In this document: piece after piece, positions 1-11,472 of the stretch
Layout of the letters: each line of letters opens with the position of its first letter
Numbering within the stretch: the stretch's first letter is position 1
Origin: Aricia agestis
Lineage: Eukaryota; Arthropoda; Insecta; Lepidoptera; Lycaenidae
Length of the DNA: 64,000 nt
Direction of reading: 5' to 3'
Assembly: GCF_905147365.1 (NCBI RefSeq)
Contig: NC_056412.1
Span: 17,848,001 to 17,912,000, forward strand
Notes under the pieces: generated by a model
The model's input: only the letters and a program-made list of their open reading frames with translations
What the model was told of the DNA's origin: nothing
The model's database searches: none
Program-made: the position numbers and the translations under genes

Positions 1-285
1 TTCAGGCAATTAAAATTAGATTACAAATTAAATCAATGTTTAAAATTAATCAAACTTGATACAATAAACGGGGGCGGTGGTTACTCGCGTCCGTAGGAAT
101 TACCTTTTACTACCCTACACGTGTCCCCCGGGTGGTGCTAAACGAGTAACAACGCCGAGTCTCAGGCGGCGGATATGATAACCTGACTCCTAGGCAGTAG
201 TGGCCTTGAGGACTAAATACCCTCAAAAAGTCTAGCGCGGAAAGCAACGGGAAACTACCGCGACTATAATCCCAAGAAAACCACC

Positions 286-1299
286 ATGATTAAGAACGCC
301 ACCAGAGATAATATGATGTCATGCGACCCGACTAACGCTCGGCGCCAGCTTAGTTCCGGGCCGACTGGTGTGAAATTGGCTACCGGCTGCAGGTCAGTTA
401 ACCAGCAGGCTGCTTGTAGAAACTCTGCTACTGTTGGAAACATAACATCTTACTCTAGCAAACTAACACCCAAGGGAAGGGCAATAACAATAGGAACCTG
501 GAATGTCGGTGGACTTTTAAGGCCAGGAAAAACCGAAGTTGTTGAAGCGGAGATGGAGCGCTATAATCTGGCTATACTAGGATTGAGTGAGACCCATGTC
601 AAAGATAACGGATACCACATCACACCTGAAGGAAATATGGTAATCTACTCTGACAGGCAAGACAATAGTTTTAGTGGTGTGGGCTTCATAGTTGCTAGCT
701 GGCTACGAGACAAGGTATTGGGGTATAATACCATCAACAATAGAATTATATCCTTAAAAATTTCAGCCCATCCACACCCAATTAACTTTGTACAGGTCTA
801 TGCGCCGACCACTGTAGCCACCGAAGAAGAGATGGAGGAATTTTACCACGAGCTAGAATTAACCTGGGAATGTACTATCATCCTGGGAGACTTTAATGCT
901 AAGATAGGGCAGACTGATAATGATCAACACCTAAGGAATGTTATTGGGGAATACGGCTTAGGAGCCCGCAACAGTCGAGGTGAGATGTTGTTAGAGTTTT
1001 TCATTGAAAAAGGACTATTCGTAACTAACACGGCATATAAACAACATCCAAGACGCTTATGGACATGGCGATCGCCAACAGGTCATAAAAATCAGATTGA
1101 CTTCATATTAATCAGCAGCAGATGGAAGTCGTGCATAACTCTCTCAAAGACTTTTCCGTTTGCAGATTGTGGCAGCGACCATCAGCTGTTAATAGCTCAA
1201 TACAGAGTCCGCCTCAAAGTAGTTTCAAAGCCTCCACCATCCAAAAATATTCTTCTAACACAAGAAGCGAAAGCTTTTGAGGACACACTACAAACTTGA
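286..1299 (+). pseudogene. RTE endonuclease domain (5' part of broken ORF)
   Basis: Open for 337 codons. From about residue 68 it shows the endonuclease/exonuclease/phosphatase fold: TIGTWNVGG at the start, the ILGLSETH motif (Mg-binding Glu), VYAPT, ILGDFNAKIG (catalytic Asp/Asn), and GSDHQLL (catalytic Asp-His) near the end. The domain is complete, so target cleavage activity could have been intact. The frame stops at 1299, and the stretch to about 1575 holds several stops and shifts before the reverse transcriptase frame resumes. The first 65 residues are low complexity and have no family I recognise. The ATG at 286 is the first in frame and sits in a good context (accaccATGA). Confidence 0.85.
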
Positions 1300-1574
1300 C
1301 TGGACAGTAAAACGTATTGCCCATTTGACTCAGCCAATACATCATAGAATCAGCTTAAGGCCGCATTAGAAGAGACAACTAGAACAATCACAAATGGACG
1401 GAAAGTAAAACACCCTAGATCTGAGTGGATGACCACTTGGGAGGCAATCGCACAAAGAAAGGCTCTAAAGACTGGAGGAATTCGTTCAAAGGAAGAAAAT
1501 CAAAATCTTGGAACATAGAAGATGAAAAGGGTAACCTGATTTTAGACAAGAAACAAGTGATGACAAGATAGAGG

Positions 1575-2645
1575 AACTACTGCCAAGACCTGTACAAATA
1601 TGACGCTGATGAACCTGACACTAGATTAGATTTTACAGATAAAGAACCCGACATCGTTCTCCATGAAGTAGAAGCAGCTATAAATAAGCTCAAAACAAAA
1701 GCTTGCGGTGGAGATGGTATACAGGCACAAGTGCTTAAGAGCTTGGGTAAGTCTGGAATCAGAGTAATGCATTCAATATGTCTTAAAGTATGGAGAACAG
1801 GACAGTGGCCAGACGATTGGACAGAATCTCTCGTGATACCACTACATAAGAAAGGGTCGACTAAAAAGTGTGGAAATTATCGGACCATCTCACTAATTTC
1901 ACACGCCAGTAAGATTCTTCTCCATGTTATAAACAACAGATTGGCACACTATATAACTAGACAGATATCCAAAGAGCAGGCGGGATTCGTAAAGGGCAGG
2001 GGTACCCGAGAACAAATCCTAAACATCCGTCAGCTGATAGAAAAGAGCAGAGAATTCAATGTCTCAATAGTACTCTGTTTTGTGGATTACGCTAAGGCCT
2101 TTGACTGCATCGTCTGGTCTAAAATGCTGGAGGTGATGAGAGAGTCTGGCGTCCCCGATCATCTCATATTTTTGGTACAAAACCTCTATCTGGAAGGTCG
2201 ATCAAGGGTGCGATTAGACAATGATCTGTCAGAGCCGTTTGCTACAGAGCGTGGTGTCAGACAGGGTTGCATCCTCTCTCCACAGCTGTTCAACCTCGTA
2301 GGCGAATATATAATGCGTCGAGTGTTGGAAGATTGGGAGGATGGTATTAAAATTAACGAATACCTTCTCAACAACCTAAGGTTCGCTGACGACACCACGC
2401 TTATAAGTACTTGCGAAGTGAAACTTGCTGAACTTCTAGCGCGGCTCGAAAAGATTAGTCGAGACTTTGGCCTCCAAATCAATCGCAATAAAACCAAACT
2501 GATGTACGTCGATAAGCTGAACCAAATACAAAAGACATCCTTACTACAAGATCTCCAACCCGTAGAGGAGTTTGTCTACCTGGGATCGTTGATTAGCAAC
2601 AATGGTAACTGCGAGAGGCTCAGTCCGACGGGCTCAGATGGCTAA
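1575..2645 (+). pseudogene. RTE reverse transcriptase domain (frame-shifted)
   Basis: Continuation of the same polyprotein in another frame. Homology starts before the first Met at 1731, with the KTKACGGDGI motif around 1695-1720. Visible RT blocks are IPLHKKGS, the NYRTISLIS block, the QAGFVKGRGT block, FVDYAKAFDCI with the first catalytic Asp, GVRQGCILSP, and the FADD catalytic box (LRFADDTTLIS) near 2380-2405. All polymerase active-site acids are present. The frame ends at 2645, but homology moves to the +1 frame around 2600, so a frameshift separates it from the C-terminal part. Function is lost unless other copies in the genome are intact. Confidence 0.87.
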
Positions 2646-3159
2646 ATCTGCGGTTGGGCGCTTAGAAAAGATATGGAAGAATAAGAACATCTATCGTAGC
2701 ACAAAAATAACACTAATGCGTTCCCTAATCTTTTCAATATTTTTATATGCCTCCGAGACATGGACACTAAAAGCACGTACTCGAGCTAAGATTGACGCTT
2801 TTGAAATGTGGTGCTGGCGTAAAATGCTCGGCATCCCTTGGACCGCACACCGGACCAACACGTCTATACTTCAGCAACTCAAAATTACCACCCGCCTGTC
2901 CACGCTTTGTCTACAACGATCACTTGCCTTTTTTGGCCACATAGCCCGCCGGGAGCCTAATAATCTTGAGAGTCTCATACTAGCTGGGCAATTAGAGGGG
3001 AAAAGAGGCAGAGGCAGAGTGGCTACACGATGGACAGACGCGATTGTCAAGGCTGCTGACTGCACGTTCCAGGAGGCATTTCATCAGGCCACAAATAGAG
3101 ACAAGTGGAGAGCCCTATCCCAAAAAGCAAATTTTGGTGGTCACGTCCCTCAGCCATGA
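2602..3159 (+). pseudogene. RTE ORF C-terminal tail
   Basis: Final part of the RTE polyprotein. It contains the stretch with YASETWTLKARTRAKIDAFE and FEMWCWRKMLGI, then FFGHIARR, which follow the thumb region in RTE-type proteins, and it ends with GGHVPQP, a usual last segment for these elements. The stop lies about 20 bases before the GAA-rich 3' end, so the 3' UTR is very short, also typical of RTE. It overlaps the previous fragment because of a frameshift near 2600-2645. Confidence 0.82.
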
Positions 3160-3192
3160 GGATACGACTAGGAAGAAGAAGATACAATAAAC

Positions 3193-3969
3193 AATACAAA
3201 AAACGATCGAAACGATCTACATCAATCACGACAACCATGATTGACTATGACTATCACAGCACAGAACGCAACGTCGCGTCGTGTTTGTTTACGCGCGCAC
3301 GTTAACCAACTACTTACGAAAAAATTTATTATTATTGTGAACTTGTATTATAATCAAATACCGTCCTCTTTTTGTACAAAACAAATAAACAGAAATAATA
3401 GGTACTATTATAGATAATAACCATAATTTAAATTTACAAACAAAGTATATATATTGTTGTGTAATTTTTGTGTAGTTGTGTAATTTTTTAAGATTTTGGA
3501 CTGTTTTATCTTATTTTTGATAGGTACGTTAATAATTTTTTAAACGTTTTTATTTTTCTTTTCGACGCCTAAAGGGCCTTTTTTTGAGACTTTGTACTGA
3601 TAGGTATGTCTGATATGTGATTCTTCAGGTTAATATTTTTCTAAGCATTTTTGTTTTATTTTTTTAACGCCTAAACGGCTAATAACGAATTTCAATTTGT
3701 TAAATTTTATCAACTTGTCACGTGGGCAGAGCCACGATTGAAAACTAGTATTGCTTACATACACAAGTTAACTATAGTCAATGTCACAGTAAATTAGCCT
3801 CTCAACTGGTCGTTCTTAAAATTGTTAATTTCTTAAATTACTTTTATGTTCCTATTTCGGTGTATTTGATTTGTCCGACACTTTGATTATTATGACTATG
3901 GGTTTATTATTGTACCTACTTGATTTTAAACAATAAAACTTAAAAATACCTACTACCGAAACTATTGTT
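3193..3969. other. AT-rich intergenic stretch, no gene seen
   Basis: No coding potential seen. Two short related segments (about 3541-3585 and 3640-3690) share an 'acgccta-a-gg' core after a T-rich run and look like a diverged direct repeat. An AATAAA lies near 3930 in 'taaacaataaaactt', which could be the end of an old retroposon. Confidence 0.5.
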
Positions 3970-4860
3970 TTATTTTGTGTTCATACTTAAGTTCAGAAGA
4001 AACACGCTCACATGATGTCTGCTACAGTGACATAAACGAAAATCTTCTTTCTTCCCTTCAACGCCTTCAAAACTTATGTATTCGTTTTATTTTTGGCCTT
4101 CGAAAGTTTGACCATGTTTCTAATTATCGATCTCAGCTCGAATGGCTCCCGATCAAGTTGCGTCGAAACTCTCACATACTTCACTTACTGTACAACATCC
4201 TTTTTAGTCCTTCTACTCCTAACTACCTCAAAGTAAAATTCAATTTCCTCGGTCATGACAATCCTATACTTCGCTCTGCAAACAAACTGACTCTTGCGAT
4301 TCCTTCTCACAATACTTCATTCTACGATTCTTCTTTCACCATCTCCGCTATTCGTCTCTGGAATTCCTTGCCCGATTTTATAAAAAAATCGGAATCGATT
4401 AACATCTTTAAGAAACGTTTGAAAGCACACTACCTAGATCAGGCTCAGTCCTTATAAAACTCTTGGTGTTTTTTGTACAATTATTTTAATGTTCTTTTAT
4501 TTTTTATAATGTAGGTTTTTAATGTAATGTAGGTAATTATATCAACATGTCTTTTTTAACCTTATTATATCTGTGAAAATTTGTGTAGTTCATTTGGCTA
4601 TTTTATTATGTGTAATATATTGTATTTAGTGTATGTGTATATATGTGTGTATATGTATGTATGTATGTGTGTATTTTTTTTTCTTTGTTTCAGTTTAGTA
4701 CTTTAACATTATTTTCTGCCACCATATTTTGGTTGCCTGGAAGAAACCGCTGAAAGCGGTAAGGCCGCCTATTTGCTATGTTCCTTGCCTAATGTTGTTT
4801 TTGTTATTTTATATAGTTTATAATTCAAATAAAAAATTTATAAATAAATAAATAAAATGA
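3970..4860 (+). mobile_element. 3' fragment of a CR1/L2-like LINE
   Basis: A 5'-truncated LINE. Positions 3975-4457 are open for 160 codons and match the region after the reverse transcriptase palm in CR1/L2/jockey-type elements: LQRLQNLCIRFIFGL, then LEWLPIKLRR, PNYL, and RLWNSLPDFIKKS before the stop. No RT core remains. The 3' UTR (4458-4860) holds the segment 'gcctggaagaaaccgctgaa' followed by a short stem and 'aaggccgcc', a pattern I associate with lepidopteran CR1-like LINEs. It ends in a taaataaataaataaa tail at about 4843-4857. No clear target duplication was found. Confidence 0.78.
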
Positions 4861-5597
4861 TCATATCTATCATAATTATCCTTAATATTTTTTTAGTTAG
4901 CCTAGCGGACTTACCTAATTATAATTTAAAATTTAATTAATCTATGTAATATAGGGATAACTTGTTTTTAATGTCTGTTATGTACTCCAAGTTATAGAAA
5001 TAAGTATTTCATTTTAATCGACTTTATAAAGAGGAATGATTCTCTATTTATACATACATATCGTCACTCCTGTCCCTCATTGGGGTAGACAGAGACCACA
5101 TCACGCAATGAATTTATTGGGATCTATTATATAGGTACCTATGTATGTATCGATATAACATATAAGGTTAGGAGGAAGCAACAAACTCAACAGTTTATGG
5201 CGTACATACAAAAATAATATACGGTACCGATATAATCTCAAATATAGTAAGGAGTCATTTAATTAGTAGAATGCATGGAATTAATATAGTACAATATACG
5301 GTATCAATATAACCATACATTTAAATGGATGTAGGAAAAACGATTAAATGCATGGAACGAATACAAAAATATACAATGTGTCACATGATTTCCATCGCGA
5401 ACGGAAGCAAAAAACCAGCGAGAATTATTTCAAATTGAATATCTAATTTTCGTACGTAAACAAAATTTCTCGTCGACAATAGAATTCACATGACAGCAAT
5501 GTAACTATATTCGCACGAATAACAATTAAAAAGTCATTGGAAATGGTAGACGCCATAGGGTTCGACTTTGAAAAGACGCAACAAGTCTTCGGCGATT

Positions 5598-5599
<2 letters not shown>
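4861..5599. other. Intergenic AT-rich DNA with a degenerate repeat
   Basis: No gene seen. Around 5060-5105 is the phrase 'cactcctgtccctcattgg' followed by 'ggtagacagagacca', a fragment of a repeat common in Lepidoptera. Two near-copies of a segment with 'atggaattaatatagtacaatatacgg' character (about 5215-5370) suggest an old local duplication. Confidence 0.4.

Positions 5600-5634
<35 letters not shown>
5600..5634. repeat. (AT)n microsatellite
   Basis: An uninterrupted AT dinucleotide run of about 35 bases. The short minus-strand open frame across it is an artefact of the repeat. Confidence 0.95.
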
Positions 5635-5636
<2 letters not shown>

Positions 5637-8600
5637 AGATAAATTTAATTTCGCTTACATATGTTGGAAGAAATTAGAATTTTATCTGTATTATAATGAA
5701 ATGTTGTTAAGATACGATCTTTTGGAGGTGAGCTACGGGATAGCGTTAGTGACGTATTACGTGCGCGAATTGCAGTGTTGCTATTGGTTGTTAACGTTAT
5801 TAACATTTTCATAATAGTGTATGTTTTGTTTAACAAAGCAGTGCGTTTTATATGAGTATAAAGACGCATTTGGCAAGGCAAATCTCTAATATCTTTTATA
5901 TACGTTCGAATATAATATGATATAACGCTTACGCAGTTTAGGCAGCTTGCAGGACATAAAATACAAATCGATAATAATCAAATATCAATTAAAATTGATA
6001 TTACTTGCTTCATACAAGTGTTAGAAATTTTTCAATAATTCGATTCTTGTAGAACTCTAGATTCGACTAAAATCTTATTTCGTTGACAATATTTAGTAAC
6101 CTAATAATAATAAAATATTATACCGACCGAAATCTAATAAGCTGATTGTCTATTAGATTATCTCAATACTAGGACGTAAAGCAACGCTGCGCATGCATAT
6201 TGCACCATACAGTATTTTTAATCACAGCCATAGTGTTTACGTAAATATATGTGTGATAGTATTAATGTACCAAAAATATTATTCGAGTACTTCCTACAGT
6301 AGATCCAGTTTATGCTATTGGTAATGCTTTTGCTATAGGTTATAAAGTGTGACCAGGAAAACAAAAACTACTGAGGGCACATTATTTTTTAATCCAGCAA
6401 CACTACTTTGATTTTTGTCTAAATGTGACGCTGTGTGTCTTGTCAAAACATGCTTTCTCTTTCATTGATGGAAATAAAGTGAGGAATGACATAACGTCGA
6501 ATCAATAATAATAATTACATCTATTTTTGTTTCATGGTATCCACATGAGTTTTTTTATTTTTCTGGTCATGCTATATTTTAGGTTTTATTTTCAAGTGTG
6601 TTTCACTTAGGGCCAGTAACACGCGACTTTGAATCTTATGGGCTTTGATGATAAATAGGGAGTAACTTAAAAAAATATACCTAAAAAACGTTTCTGATTA
6701 TTTTAGGAATCTCGTTTGAGGTACATGAATATTTTATTTAGTGTAACACTAAGCAAATAATAGGTTTAATCCGCGAATAATACCTCTCGATGTAGTCTAC
6801 AGGTACAATATAATTTATTAACAAAACTAAAAGAAAATTAAAACCTTGAATTCATTGGACTTGACTCATACAAAGCGCCACCTGATGTTCAAGAACTTGT
6901 GTTCAATAACTGTCAATAAAAATTATCCAACACTTTCCTACATACCCGCTCCCAGGCAGAGCTATGTAGCAGTGGGTCTTTCGTGTCAATTGTCGTGTCA
7001 AACGGCTGTCAAATGTCATGATTGAAGTCAATAGCGTATAAAAAAGAGTTTCAAGGTTTTAGTTTGACTAAAGAGATACCTCAGTATTAGAGTTCCCTCG
7101 ATATTCTGGTTATAATGAAACATATGCTGTCTATTTGTACAAATTTACTTTACAAGTATTATTTATTTTATTATTAGCTTAAATCATGACAAATATTTAT
7201 TTATGTACATAATGTAATCGAATCAAAAGTATACAATATTTACACTAAGTGACTTTCGAATAATAATGTAATCGGTGCAGTGTATGATTATTTTTAAAGG
7301 TGATACCGACCAAAAAAATGTGTTAGTAATAATATGTAGGCGTACTTAGTGCTTGTGAACATATCAAGTTATATGGAGATTTTAAAATAATATAATTTGC
7401 CAAAAAACATCGCATGTGTTCGAAATTTTAAATTATGTACATTTTTGATCGGAAGAAGTTCGCTTACCAATGGTTACAATATGGAATGAATTATTTTGTC
7501 TAGGTATTATTTTAATTTAACCGCTTATATAAATGTAGAACAATTTGAAAATTGAAAAATTGGGTAGTGTAATTTAAGTCTGCAACTACCCAATTTTTCT
7601 CTAAAGTGTAAATAAGACATTTAACTTATTATACCAACATTTAAGTATTCTACTCAGTAGATTACCTGTTACTGCAATAAAATATGTAATATATCATTTA
7701 ATTTAATAGTATAATTATATTTTAAATTCTGCATATTTTTTTTTTCAAATAAACATAGTGTTTAGGTTATTATTTTTTTAAATTTAGTTTTATTATTTAT
7801 TGGGATTTTTCTAAATTTATTATTATTTTTAAGCTTTAATTGGATTTTTACCTTATTATTGAATTATCAGCGCACAGCGTTGTAAAAAGGTGGCGCTACA
7901 AAAATATTCCTTAAGATTTTTTTTTAATTTTATTTATCATGTATAACATAAAATAAAAAATAAAGCATCCAAAACAGAAAAAATATGGTTGTATATTGTA
8001 GAACATTTTAAAATCCAAAAATCTCTATGTATTATGATATTGTAAAAATTATGTTGAGGTTTGATTTTATGTTATAAGTTTTTTATCTGGATAGCCATAT
8101 TATATTAAAATATGAAAAAACGTTTAAATTACTTTTAAGAAATTAACAAATTAGAAAGAGACGAATCGTGCGGCCATTAATATCATTGTCCTTTTGTTAC
8201 CTGCGAGAAAGAGACAGATATTTGACTAATTAACTAAAAAGTTTTTTATTGTCTGTGGTATCGTTGTAAGCGTAAGCGTAGTGTGCGATATCAGAACTAA
8301 ATTAGATAAGATGGCGCGTTGAAATTACATCCTAATTCAAATTTAGTTATGGCTGTCCAGTTAAATAAAATATATCTACCCCCGAATAAAAACGTTACAC
8401 GATTAATAAGCTATATAATGTTTTGTCGTTGTCTATCACTTGATTTTTCTAACTTAATAGACAAGAGCAAACATTGTAAAGGGTACCTATCGTGTAAATA
8501 TTTTATTAGTAAGGTATTTACGTCGTCTCATTTGGAAATCTTGTAAACTATTTTATATTTGGAATTTACCATGTAGCCTTATTTGGATCGAAATTGTAAC

Positions 8601-9060
8601 ATTATCGGGTTGTTTTAGACGCAAAGTTTTCCGTCGCCGTACCCTTTCGACCGATTTACATCGTAGTTGATATGACAATGATATTATAACATAAAAAGAT
8701 AATGTTAAAGGGTGTGAATCGTTAGCTACATTAAATATGAAATTGCAACAACAGTCTTGAGTTTTATTTTTCAACCAAAACTTTGGAAAGAATTCCTTTA
8801 ACAAAGTAACTTGAAAAAGATGACAATATATCTAGCATACCTAAAATAGTTGTATTTGTACGACTCACTGAAAAACTCCTATGATAGAAAGAGACAAAAA
8901 CCTTGTAAAATTTCATACATACAGCATACAGTCCACAACGGTTAATAAGTTAATAAGGTTCCACAATAATAGTTCTACATAAAAACTTTACACTTGTCTT
9001 TACGGATCTTGTGTGCAACAAATTTAATAAATCTTTTTGAGCTTTATAAATGAGTTTTTA
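5635..9060. other. AT-rich intergenic or intronic DNA, no gene recognised
   Basis: About 3.4 kb without a recognisable gene, RNA or complete transposon. Short open frames here have no domain signature and no coding-like base composition. If the exon at 9228-9385 belongs to a gene that starts left of the window, this stretch would be intron. Confidence 0.45.
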
Positions 9061-9215
9061 ACCCATCAACCTCTCTTTTAACCAATCAATCTAGTGCAGG
9101 CATTAGTTTTTAACCAATAAAGCCCTTTTTTAAGCAATCGATGTAATAAAACTAATAGTTATTAACCAATCAAACCAATAAAAGTATTAAAGTCATAAGT
9201 TTTTAACCGATAACC
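9061..9215. repeat. Diverged tandem array of a 'tttttaaccaatcaa' unit
   Basis: Five or more imperfect units of the form TTTTTAACC-AATCAA/AATAAA with spacers of about 15-40 bases, starting near 9052 and running to just before the splice acceptor at 9226-9227. The last unit (ttttaaccgataacccctt) supplies part of the polypyrimidine tract of that acceptor. Confidence 0.6.
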
Positions 9216-9227
9216 CCTTCATTCCAG

Positions 9228-9385
9228 TGATAACAACCCGGTACGAGGCGGAGCAGGAGGAGCTCAGTTCTAGCAGCTTCAGTTCGGCGTCGCGTGCGTC
9301 GCTCGACCCCCCCTCCTCCCCCACGCCCAGCTGCAGCGGCGACAACCTGATGCACTTCCCCGGGGACTCCAGTAGCTCCGTCTAG
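9228..9385 (+). CDS. Terminal coding exon of an unidentified gene (partial)
   Basis: A short GC-rich block in AT-rich surroundings with strong coding character. It is preceded by a pyrimidine tract and AG acceptor (ttcattccag). With two bases completing the previous codon it reads 51 codons and a TAG stop: ITTRYEAEQEELSSSS, then a Ser/Pro-rich stretch, then GDNLMHFPGDSSSSV. All other frames lack a comparable pattern. The protein's last residues, S-S-V, match a class I PDZ-domain ligand (S/T-x-hydrophobic). The upstream exons must lie left of the window, so the gene cannot be named. The tail composition (acidic start, then Ser-rich, disordered) suits a cytoplasmic C terminus of a signalling or membrane protein, but that is inference. 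Confidence 0.7.
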
Positions 9386-9679
9386 GGACAGCTCCATAGA
9401 ACCAGATAAGTCCCCAAAGATTCCCAAGTAACTCAAATGATTACTCCCAGAAAGTAATCGTATCAATCGAAGAAAGTCGGTTCATCGAAGATACCCAATA
9501 TATTTAAATTTACTCCCAAAAAGTAAGGTCAAATGAAGAAAGTTGTAGGGGACAACCTGATGAAGAAGAAGAAGAAGTTAGAATATTTATCCGACCGCAG
9601 CTGTCTCACTCGAGCTCACACACGCTGCCTGCCGTGAGAATAAGACAGCCTGCGATCGTGGTATGAGAATCGGGTCCCA
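9386..9679. other. Probable 3' UTR and flank of the preceding exon
   Basis: No coding signal. Positions 9440-9545 contain two near-identical segments around 'actcccagaaagtaa' and 'actcccaaaaagtaa', each followed by 'cgaagaaagt' or 'tgaagaaagt', a short direct duplication. No clear AATAAA was seen before the MITE at 9680. Confidence 0.4.
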
Positions 9680-9821
9680 GCAGGCTTTGCATAGTCACCA
9701 TAGAAGCGGTTTCTTACTAAGGAAGAATAGACAAAGTGACAGTAATCCGCCATTTTGCCACTAAAATCTGTCAGTATGTCCATTATTTCCCATTTCTGCT
9801 ATTGTTATGCTAAGCCTGCAG
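9680..9821. mobile_element. MITE family A, copy 1
   Basis: About 142 bp with inverted ends: AGCAGGCTTTGCATAGTCAC at the left and gttatgctaagcctgcag at the right. The interior (ggtttctt..aagaatagacaaagt..cattttg..aaaatctgtcagt) recurs in copies near 11321 and 15549, which establishes it as a dispersed non-coding element. Superfamily unknown. Confidence 0.75.
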
Positions 9822-10241
9822 ATAAGCACAAGCCAAAAGACTGGTTAATAGTTCAGAGAAGGATGTGTTCCCATAAAAAGCAGTAAGATATACACTGGGA
9901 GACTAGTTGTTCAGTATGTCCTTTGCCCCTTTAAGGAAGACTTGTAAGGACAAAAAAAGTTGCCAGTAAGCGAGCATTTATTGTGACAGTACCGTCGTGT
10001 CGGCCCCGTGACAGTTAATATTCACTACAGATGGTAGATCTACCATTAGCGATCCGTTTGAAGCCTGAAAACTAACCAGTAGCATTCACTCCTCGCTAGT
10101 CGCTACAACAAAGAGACCTAAAAATCGAAAATTCTTTATTCCTTCGATTTGTGACATAAAACACTATGATTGCATTTTTTTTTGTTACTGTCTTGGCGAC
10201 AAGGTTTCTATAGACGTTCGCTTCGAAAGTATGTCGCAGTC

Positions 10242-10867
10242 GACTGGTTAAAAGCCATTCAATCAAACAGCTAGCCCTTTGACTGAACAGCGCCATTCAA
10301 TCACACGGCTATACGTCGTTTAGCCGACTTGTTAACTGCAACGTTCAACACTACAGCTAAATGACGCTCAGCCAACTGGTTAAATGGTAAATCAATTAAC
10401 TAAGGTGACCATTACTTTAGTGCTATTGTTACACAAGTGTAATAATAACAAGCAGATTCATTGTATTCTAACTCATTTTGAACACAATTTCAATAAATAC
10501 CTTGGTGATGCATTTCATAATCCTGTGATTTCTCCTCGAATAATGTTAGTGTAAATTTTGATTCACTCGTATGTTATCCATCCATAATTTCTGTCTCTTT
10601 AATAATACTTGTAAAGTAAATTTACGAAAAATATCTTAATACAACCACAAGTCACCGGCTAGTTGACACCATATTGTAAACAAAACGAACCTAGCGCCGC
10701 GGTGGTGAGCGCTGAACTAATTCAATCAAACGGCGGCTTTTGAATCAGCTGTAGTGTTGAACGTTTTGAGCGACTTAAATATTCAATTAAAAAGCTAGAC
10801 GTGGGATTGAAGGGCGTTGTTCAGTCAAAGGGCTAGCTGTTTGATTGAACGGCTATATAAACCAGTT
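10242..10867. mobile_element. DNA element with long imperfect terminal inverted repeats
   Basis: The left arm (about 10242-10375) and the right arm (about 10738-10867) are inverted copies. The best-matching core is the 20-mer tcaatcaaacagctagccct followed by ttgactgaaca; both arms also share 'cgttcaacactacagct'. Ends read actggtt..aaccagt. The 350-bp middle has no coding signal. It is most likely a nonautonomous DNA transposon. Confidence 0.7.
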
Positions 10868-10911
10868 GTCTGTGACATGTACACCCCGCGAGCTCCGAGT
10901 TTTCAAATATG

Positions 10912-11140
10912 CTGGGTGTAATAATAATAATTTGGTTTATTTGTATGTCCCTTGTATGGAGTTCACTATGACAATAGCAGCGCAGCATGACTTCTATGTT
11001 TCTAATGAGTAATCCACCGACATCATTGTTTGCCCTTACAAAAAATAACACTCTTTCAGCGCTGCTACTTTTACAGTCAACTCTACACAAGGGCTAGATA
11101 CACAAACTGAAGTATTATCACTTTGTTTTGTTACACCTAT
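10912..11140. mobile_element. MITE family C, copy 1 (diverged)
   Basis: Inverted ends CTGGGTGTAA and ttgttacacctat. The arms both contain a 'gtagagtt-actgtgaaagtagcagcgctg'-like segment (here 'ggagttcactatgacaatag' and its partner 'gcgctgctacttttacag'). It shares this layout with cleaner copies at 21555 and 42057. Confidence 0.7.
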
Positions 11141-11320
11141 ATAGCAGGGGACGTTCGTTCACATAAACGAGGGGAAGATTATGTAATATCATCATTAATA
11201 TTTAAAGAGAAAGTAAGTGCTGCGTTTTATTGTCGTTTTTATCTCAATACCTTTTAATTGTAATTCTGTGGTCGTACAAACGGAAAACTCTCGTGAGATT
11301 AAAGCAACACCTAACGCCAT

Positions 11321-11472
11321 CTGCAGGCTTAGCATGGTCACCATAAAAACGGTTTCTTTCTAGGGAAGTAGACAAAGTAACAGTTAGAGAAAGGTAATCC
11401 ACCATTTTGTCAGTAAAATCTATCAGTGTGTCCATTCTTTCCCGTTTTTAATTTGTCATGCTAAGCCCGCAG
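11321..11472. mobile_element. MITE family A, copy 2
   Basis: Ends CTGCAGGCTTAGCATGGTCA and catgctaagcccgcag are near-perfect inverted repeats. The interior aligns by eye with copy 1 (ggtttcttt, tagacaaagt, aatccaccattttg, gtccatt-tttccc). This is the cleanest copy for defining the family. Confidence 0.8.

Larger units (their letters stand above)
70..3180 (+). mobile_element. Full-length, mutated RTE-clade non-LTR retrotransposon
   Basis: A 3.1-kb element that encodes, in order, an apurinic-type endonuclease, a reverse transcriptase and a C-terminal tail, as RTE elements do in one long reading frame. Here the frame is broken at least twice. The 3' end is a GAA-rich triplet run (ggaagaagaa), as expected for RTE. 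A 12-bp direct repeat, gatacaataaac, lies immediately before (58-69) and after (3181-3192) the element; I read it as the target site duplication, so both ends are preserved. The copy therefore looks full length but dead. Family-level assignment comes from the protein motifs; I recall similar lepidopteran elements (the Heliconius RTE type) but have not compared sequences. Confidence 0.88.

Noticed and set aside
5443..5637. 64-codon minus-strand frame starting MIYIYIYIY
   Set aside because: Produced by the AT microsatellite.
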